Below are positions 59,801-64,000 of a stretch of DNA of 64,000 nucleotides, piece by piece. Source of the DNA: CAVVZJ01 sp963752755 (lineage in GTDB: Bacteria > Planctomycetota > Planctomycetia > Isosphaerales > Isosphaeraceae); NCBI GenBank assembly GCA_963752755.1, contig CAVVZJ010000001.1, positions 806,001 to 870,000 of the forward strand. Reading direction: 5' to 3'. Below the pieces are notes generated by a model that worked only from the letters and a program-made list of their open reading frames with translations, had not been told where the DNA came from and did no database searches. Both the position numbers and the translations under genes were made by a program. How positions within the stretch are numbered: the first letter of the stretch is position 1; every line of letters starts with the position of its first letter.

Positions 59801-62800
59801 TGAAGCCTGAAGCGCGGAGATCATCCCAGAGGTGGTCATATTCCTCACCGTCGCGTCGCTCGACGGGGGCCATGATGAAGACCTTCGACCCCTCGGGCAG
59901 ATGCAGGATCTTCTCGACGATCTCGTCGGCCGTCTGGGTGCCGATGGGAGTGCCGCAGGTCGGACAGTGGGGCTGGCCGAGCCGGGCGAAGAGGATGCGG
60001 AGGTAGTCGTGGATCTCGGTGACGGTGCCGACCGTCGAGCGCGGGCTCTTGCTCGTCGTCTTCTGCTCGATGCAGATGGCCGGCGCCAGGCCGCTGATGT
60101 GCTCGACCTTCGGCTTCTGCAACGGCGCCAGGAACTGGCGGGCGTAGCTGGAGAGGCTCTCGACGTACCGCCGCTGTCCCTCCGCATACAGGGTGTCAAT
60201 CGCCAGCGAACTCTTGCCCGAACCGCTCGGGCCGGAGCAGACGGTCATCTTGTGGCGGGGAAGATCGACGTCGATCCCCTTGAGGTTGTGCTGCCGCGCG
60301 CCCCGGACCTGGATCGTCCCCATAGGGTGGGAACCGCCCACCTGCTTCTTCGGATTCTTGCGGAGGTGGGCGGTTCCCACCCTCCGGAGAGGCTGGGGCG
60401 AGAGCACCTTCGCCAAAGCCCGCCCGGTGTGACTCCCCTCGACCTTCGCGATCGTCTCCGGCGTCCCCTCGGCGACGACGAGCCCGCCGCCGGCGCCGCC
60501 CTCGGGGCCGAGGTCGAGGACCCAGTCGGCCGTCTTCACGACATCCAGATTATGCTCGATGACGACGACCGTGTTGCCTTGCTCGGCGAAGCCGTGGAGG
60601 ACCTTCAGGAGCTTGCTCACGTCATCGAAGTGCAATCCGGTGGTCGGCTCGTCGAGGACGTAGAGTGTGCGGCCGGTCCCCTTCTTCACCAGCTCGCGGG
60701 CGAGCTTGATCCGCTGGGCCTCGCCGCCGGAGAGGGTGGGCGAGGGCTGGCCGAGCTTAAGGTAATCGAGGCCGACGTCGTGGAGCGTCTGGAGCATGTG
60801 AGCAATCTTCGGGATGTTCGCGAAGTGCTCCAAAGCCTCCTGAACGTCCATCTCCAGCACGTCGGCGATGCTCTTGCCCTTGAAGCGGACGTGCAAGGTC
60901 TCCCGGTTGAACCGCTTGCCTTCGCAGACCGGGCATGTCACCCAGACGTCGGCGAGGAAGTCCATCTCCAGCTTGTTCGAGCCGTTCCCCTCGCACGCCT
61001 CGCAGCGTCCCCCGGACACATTGAAGCTGAACCGGCCGGGCTGGTAGCCGCGGGCCTTGGCGTCGGGGAGCTTGCAGTAGAGGTCGCGGATCTGGTCAAA
61101 CAGCTTGATATAAGTCGCCGGATTCGAACGGGGGGTGCGGCCGATGGGGGACTGGTCGATGTCGATGATCTTGTCGAGATGTTCGAGCCCCTCGATCCGG
61201 TCGTGATCGCCGGGTTCGGTCTGGGCGCCGTTGAGGTCGCGGGCGAGGGATTCGCGGAGGATGTCGCCAACGAGGGAACTCTTGCCGGAGCCGCTGACGC
61301 CCGTCACGCAGATGAGGAGGCCGAGCGGGAAGTTGACATCGATATTCTTGAGGTTGTTCTGCCGGGCGCCGACGATTCGCAGCGCCTTGCCGCTGGGCTG
61401 CCGACGCTCCTTCGGGATCGCGATCGCCTTCTTGCCGGCGAGATACTGCCCGGTGAGGCTGGCCTGGCACTTCGCGAGGGTCGCCAGGTTGCCGGCGGCG
61501 ACGACGTCCCCCCCCTTGACGCCGGGACCCGGGCCGAAATCGACGAGGTGGTCGGAGGCCCGCATCGTGTCCTCGTCGTGCTCGACGACGATGACGGTGT
61601 TGCCCTGGTCGCGGAGGCGCTGGAGGGTGGCGATGAGGCGGTCGTTGTCGCGAGGATGCAGGCCGATGGAGGGCTCGTCGAGGATGTAGAGCACGCCCAC
61701 GAGCCCCGCGCCGACCTGGCTCGCCAGCCGGATGCGCTGGGCCTCGCCGCCGGAGAGGGTGGGGGCGGCGCGGTCGAGGGTCAAGTAATGCAGGCCGACG
61801 TTGACGAGGAAGCCGAGCCGGGCGCGGATCTCCTTGAGCAGTTCCTCGGCGATCGTGTGGGAGAGCGGGTCGAGCGGCGTGGGCGTCTCCTCGGGGGCGA
61901 AGTTGGGGGCGGCCTGACCGGCGAGGGCGTCGAAGAAGCGAGCGACGGAGCCGATCGAAAGGGCGCCCAGCTCGACCAGCGTCTTGCCGCCGACGCGGAC
62001 GGCCCGCGCCCGCTCGTTGAGCCGGGCACCGCCGCAGTCGGGACAGGTCATGCTCCGCATGTACGGTTCGAGCATGGCGCGGTGGGGACCACCGGAGCTC
62101 GCCTTGAACTTCTCCAGAAGCTCCGTCGCGACGCCTGGCCAGGTCTCGGCGTGCGACCAGACGCGTCCTTTCTGCCGCCAGCGATGGACGATCTTGCGGT
62201 CGCCGGTACCGGAAAGCCAGGCCAGGCGCCATTTCGGGTCGAGCTGGCTCCAGGGGCCTTTGAGCATCGAGCCCTTGGGAGGACCGTCGGGGTCGGACTC
62301 CAGGTTCGCGGCGACCCCTTCGAAGATGTGGCGGCGCCACTTGCCGACCTTCTTGACGGGGCCAATCAGGGCGATGGCGCCGTCCCAGACCGACAGCGAC
62401 GGGTCCGGGACGAGCCGTTCCGGGTCGAAGTCGTGGCGGACGCCGAGTCCGTCGCAGGAGGGGCACATCCCCTGCGGGCTGTTGAAGCTGAACAGTTGGG
62501 GGCTCGGCGGGTCGAACCCGAGGCCACAGGAGGCGCACGCAAAGCGGGAGGAAAGGAGCAGGTCGGGCTGACCCTCCGGGGCGACGATCACCGTCCCCTC
62601 ACCCCGCTTCAGAGCGGATTCGACCGCCTCGGCCAGTCGGCCGCGGATCGTGGGACCGGCCTTGAGGCGGTCGATGACGACCTCGATGTCGTGCTTGATC
62701 TGGCGTTCCAGCGCCAGGTTGTCCGAGATCGGCATGATCTGACCATCGACCCGGACGCGGACGAACCCCGCGCGCCCCAGGTCGGCGAAGAGGTCCTTGT

Positions 62801-63290
62801 ATTCGCCCTTCTGGCCGCGGATCACCGGTGCCAGGACGGAGAAGGCGGTGCCGGCGGGCAGTTCGAGGATGCGGGCGACGATCTGCTCGCGGGTCTGCGA
62901 GGCGACCGGTTTCTGGCACTTCGGGCAGTGGGCCAGGCCGACGCGGGCGAACAGGACGCGCAGATAGTCGCTGATCTCGGTGATCGTGCCGACGGTGCTG
63001 CGCGGGTTGCGACCGCCGGTCTTCTGCTGGATCGAGATCGACGGCGAGAGGCCGTCGATCCGATCGACCTGCGGTTTGGGCATCTGGCCGAGGAACTGGC
63101 GGGCGTAGCTGGAGAGGCTTTCGACGTAGCGGCGCTGGCCCTCGGCATACAAGGTGTCGAAGGCGAGGCTGCTCTTGCCGGAGCCGCTGACGCCGGTGAA
63201 GCAGATCAACTGGCCGCGGGGCAGGTCGAGAGCGATGTCGCGGAGGTTGTGCTCGCGGGCGCCGCGGATGATGATGTCCGAGGTGGCCAT
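56823..63290 (-). CDS. uvrA: Double UvrA (tandem UvrA-UvrA fusion) with extra C-terminal domain
   Basis: 2155 residues in one intact frame. Residues 1-965 are one complete UvrA and 990-1930 a second, joined by a linker encoded by a palindromic repeat (60324-60383). Four Walker A motifs: GVSGSGKSSL (residue ~32), GVSGSGKSSLV (~668), GPSGSGKSSL (~1020) and GVSGSGKSTLV (~1632). Signature LSGGEAQR or LSGGESQR in each NBD; zinc fingers CEACEGNG/CPVCEGK and CEACEGAG/CESCGGA. The last ~220 residues (after residue ~1935) have no UvrA homology that I can see: VRWDGAIIERIVDRITELAD, HEWIVTLKFLVPRNTF. The UvrA dimer normally needs two chains; a fused molecule may act alone in damage recognition. Confidence 0.92.
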   Translation of the reverse strand: MATSDIIIRGAREHNLRDIALDLPRGQLICFTGVSGSGKSSLAFDTLYAEGQRRYVESLSSYARQFLGQMPKPQVDRIDGLSPSISIQQKTGGRNPRSTVGTITEISDYLRVLFARVGLAHCPKCQKPVASQTREQIVARILELPAGTAFSVLAPVIRGQKGEYKDLFADLGRAGFVRVRVDGQIMPISDNLALERQIKHDIEVVIDRLKAGPTIRGRLAEAVESALKRGEGTVIVAPEGQPDLLLSSRFACASCGLGFDPPSPQLFSFNSPQGMCPSCDGLGVRHDFDPERLVPDPSLSVWDGAIALIGPVKKVGKWRRHIFEGVAANLESDPDGPPKGSMLKGPWSQLDPKWRLAWLSGTGDRKIVHRWRQKGRVWSHAETWPGVATELLEKFKASSGGPHRAMLEPYMRSMTCPDCGGARLNERARAVRVGGKTLVELGALSIGSVARFFDALAGQAAPNFAPEETPTPLDPLSHTIAEELLKEIRARLGFLVNVGLHYLTLDRAAPTLSGGEAQRIRLASQVGAGLVGVLYILDEPSIGLHPRDNDRLIATLQRLRDQGNTVIVVEHDEDTMRASDHLVDFGPGPGVKGGDVVAAGNLATLAKCQASLTGQYLAGKKAIAIPKERRQPSGKALRIVGARQNNLKNIDVNFPLGLLICVTGVSGSGKSSLVGDILRESLARDLNGAQTEPGDHDRIEGLEHLDKIIDIDQSPIGRTPRSNPATYIKLFDQIRDLYCKLPDAKARGYQPGRFSFNVSGGRCEACEGNGSNKLEMDFLADVWVTCPVCEGKRFNRETLHVRFKGKSIADVLEMDVQEALEHFANIPKIAHMLQTLHDVGLDYLKLGQPSPTLSGGEAQRIKLARELVKKGTGRTLYVLDEPTTGLHFDDVSKLLKVLHGFAEQGNTVVVIEHNLDVVKTADWVLDLGPEGGAGGGLVVAEGTPETIAKVEGSHTGRALAKVLSPQPLRRVGTAHLRKNPKKQVGGSHPMGTIQVRGARQHNLKGIDVDLPRHKMTVCSGPSGSGKSSLAIDTLYAEGQRRYVESLSSYARQFLAPLQKPKVEHISGLAPAICIEQKTTSKSPRSTVGTVTEIHDYLRILFARLGQPHCPTCGTPIGTQTADEIVEKILHLPEGSKVFIMAPVERRDGEEYDHLWDDLRASGFNRVRIDGTSQSLDEPPKLSHRRKHRVEVVVDRAIVRRKTRSRLADSVESALDLGQGVVLIAEVDDDRKEAAWHVHRYSQHRSCDSCGRSFEELSPNHFSFNSPIGWCPVCQGLGVQQGADPAALIPDGGKSLRDGAIDVWPRFDQNPRFAQIIAAMAVELGINLDTPFDELDGRHRRVILHSAGDRWFHIPAVDDQPSFAFQFKGLFPAIEEAGRVSFLYRAKLGGLVGEVECVSCMGARLRDDAAAVRFRGSTLDQISRWPLGRTLEFVKTLKLNADERHIAGDLLREIRERLAFLVDVGLDYLTLARGTPTLSGGESQRIRLASQLGSGLTGVLYVLDEPTIGLHPRDNARLLAALKRLRDLGNTLVVVEHDREVIESADHLVDFGPGSGDGGGEVTAAGTPRKVRSSKKSLTGRYLAGKEAVPIPTNRRPTDGSQIVVRGARHHNLKNIDVRFPLGVVNVVTGVSGSGKSTLVEDILMKAAARRLHRASTTPGAHDAIDGLEHVDKVISVDQTPIGGTPASNPATYTGLFDLIRELFAKIPESKIRGYGPGRFSFNLAGGRCEACEGAGQKRIEMHFLPDVWITCESCGGARYTTETLAVKFRGRSIADVLDMKVDAALDLFAGIPKIRRILQTLHDVGLGYVALGQAAPTLSGGEAQRVKLAAELARPDTGRTLYILDEPTTGLHLDDTRKLLDVVHRLADLGNTVVIIEHNLEVIKTADWLLDLGPEAGAGGGRIVAEGTPEQVAASKESLTGRILKGILDAGPHAQRPRFDPKAAARKLLEESRQAAATLDDGRDVKMPWQIDGRRWHTHDRVTRTGKPVRWDGAIIERIVDRITELADFAPPDWSQRTVVRLRLGPETNAPVFFEALTGHEWIVTLKFLVPRNTFRPDALERQLRLPPFAESSPPVLSDADRVVVRNVAGGRQEVTITAHSATDLESSGFPQFLRDAIASESAHLQGALAIDTPAEPFGDWRAKLQALPKRKRSG
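60324..60383. repeat. Palindromic repeat inside the uvrA coding sequence
   Basis: 20-bp perfect inverted arms (60324-60343 and 60364-60383), 20-base loop. It lies in the linker between the two UvrA halves and is translated as about residues 970-990 (RRVGTAHLRKNPKKQVGGSH). Open on this strand without a stop. Confidence 0.85.
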
Positions 63291-63421
63291 CCCTGGATTC
63301 CCCTCCCGTGGGGTCGTGCGGCCTTGCGGGTTGTGCGTCTCTGGACCAGAACGGAATACTATACGCGTGTCGCCGTCGGTTGTCTATCCGACGCGTTTGA
63401 CTCGTTTCGGGAGCCCGCGTC

Positions 63422-64000
63422 ATGGTGGGATGGGGCGTCTGCATGTTGCTGGTTCTGGCGGGTGCCGAGATGGAAGAGCGCCGGGAGGTCATCCTCTGCA
63501 CGGACCTTGGGGCGTCGATCGACGACCAGTTCGCCTTGATGCATCTGGCGGTTTCGCCAGGGATTGTGTTGCGGGGAGTGGTGACGTCGCACGCGCCAAA
63601 CCTGGAGCCGCCGGCCGCGGAGATGGGGACGAGGCAGGCGAGGGAGGTGCTCGGTCTGGTGTCGGCCGAGCGAAGGCCGCGGGTGCTCGCGGGGGCGAGT
63701 CGGGCGCTGGAGGCGGAGGACCGGCCGAACCGGAATGAGGGGGTTGATTTCTTGCTGGAGATGGCCCGCAGCCACGGGCCGGCGGACCGGCTGGCGGTCG
63801 CCTTGACCGGGCCGGCGACGGATGTGGCCTCGGCCCTGTTGATCGACCCGACCTGGGCCGACCGCGTCGAGGTCGTCGCGATGGCCTTCGACGGCTGGCC
63901 GGGCGGCGGCGACGTCTGGAACGTGAAGCACGATCCGACGGCCTGGCGCGTGCTGCTGGCGTCGCGGGTGCCGCTGGTCGTTGGCGACGATGCGGTCTCG
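63422..64000 (+). CDS. Inosine-uridine nucleoside hydrolase family protein, cut by window end
   Basis: The first 193 codons of an open frame reaching the end of the window; no stop is seen. A short hydrophobic N-terminus (VCMLLVLAGAEM) is a possible signal or lipoprotein-like leader, followed by VILCTDLGASIDDQFALMHL, which matches the nucleoside-hydrolase DxDxGxDD metal site with the first Asp aligned to TDLG and the last pair IDD. Further segments LTGPATDVASALL and AMAFDGWPGGGDVWNVKHDP fit the family (NxxxDP). It releases bases from nucleosides in characterised homologs. Divergent from uvrA, 131 bases apart. Confidence 0.75.
   Translation, partial: MVGWGVCMLLVLAGAEMEERREVILCTDLGASIDDQFALMHLAVSPGIVLRGVVTSHAPNLEPPAAEMGTRQAREVLGLVSAERRPRVLAGASRALEAEDRPNRNEGVDFLLEMARSHGPADRLAVALTGPATDVASALLIDPTWADRVEVVAMAFDGWPGGGDVWNVKHDPTAWRVLLASRVPLVVGDDAVS

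Noticed and set aside
59832..63539. A 1235-codon open frame on the plus strand across uvrA
   Set aside because: It is an antisense frame in GC-rich DNA; it has no domain motif, and the minus strand encodes an unmistakable UvrA.

Overview
The window looks like a piece of a Planctomycetota chromosome, most likely an Isosphaeraceae-type organism. This is inferred from content, not from a database search. The DNA is GC-rich. It carries a sulfatase, a ceramidase-like hydrolase, Tat-exported oxidoreductases, secreted proteins with a basic 'LE.R...S' N-terminal motif, a 2155-residue double UvrA, a large polyferredoxin cluster and many long palindromic repeats. Gene density is moderate and intergenic regions are long and rich in repeats.

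Layout. 0-4.8 kb: a porin and a malate dehydrogenase converge on a long palindrome; a secreted protein follows. 4.9-20.3 kb: an efflux region with two paralogous RND permeases (minus strand), a divergent HlyD-type adaptor, a secreted dockerin-like protein and two TolC-like outer-membrane proteins in one operon. These could together form a tripartite pump. 20.5-24 kb: ceramidase-like enzyme, ABC-F ATPase (Uup type) and tRNA-Cys(GCA). 24-30.3 kb: a secreted protein, a Tat aldo/keto reductase, then a minus-strand chaperone/housekeeping run (dnaJ, small protein, grpE, FmdB-type zinc ribbon, yacG) preceded by a short ribosomal bTHX gene. 31-45 kb: sulfatase, hypotheticals, a class III aminotransferase, a P1B metal ATPase, a Gfo/Idh/MocA oxidoreductase, a PII protein, a HAD phosphatase coupled to a pseudo-receiver, and trehalose-forming TreZ. 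45.5-47 kb: a small candidate conflict island (SLATT 2TM protein, DUF3990-like ADP-ribosyltransferase-fold protein and a small partner). 47-52.7 kb: an apparent operon for a polyferredoxin, DUF362 and DUF6599 proteins. 52.8-64 kb: ftsY, a PEGA-like membrane protein, a PHP phosphoesterase, nusB, the double uvrA, and the 5' part of a nucleoside hydrolase gene cut by the window end.

Two general points matter for the reader. First, many genes between 4 and 45 kb are split by single-base indels, with the highest density at 33-45 kb, while 21-31 kb and 45-64 kb are clean. In most cases adding or removing one base restores a family-like reading frame, so the genes are annotated here as whole CDSs with the shift noted; sequence error is the likeliest cause. 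Second, five intergenic loci share an element that I do not recognise: a conserved core (CGCCGAACGAAC) followed, 83-86 bp later, by an array of 5-8 units repeating at exactly 11 bp, each with CGTC or a close variant in the same phase. This is the strongest unexplained signal in the window.
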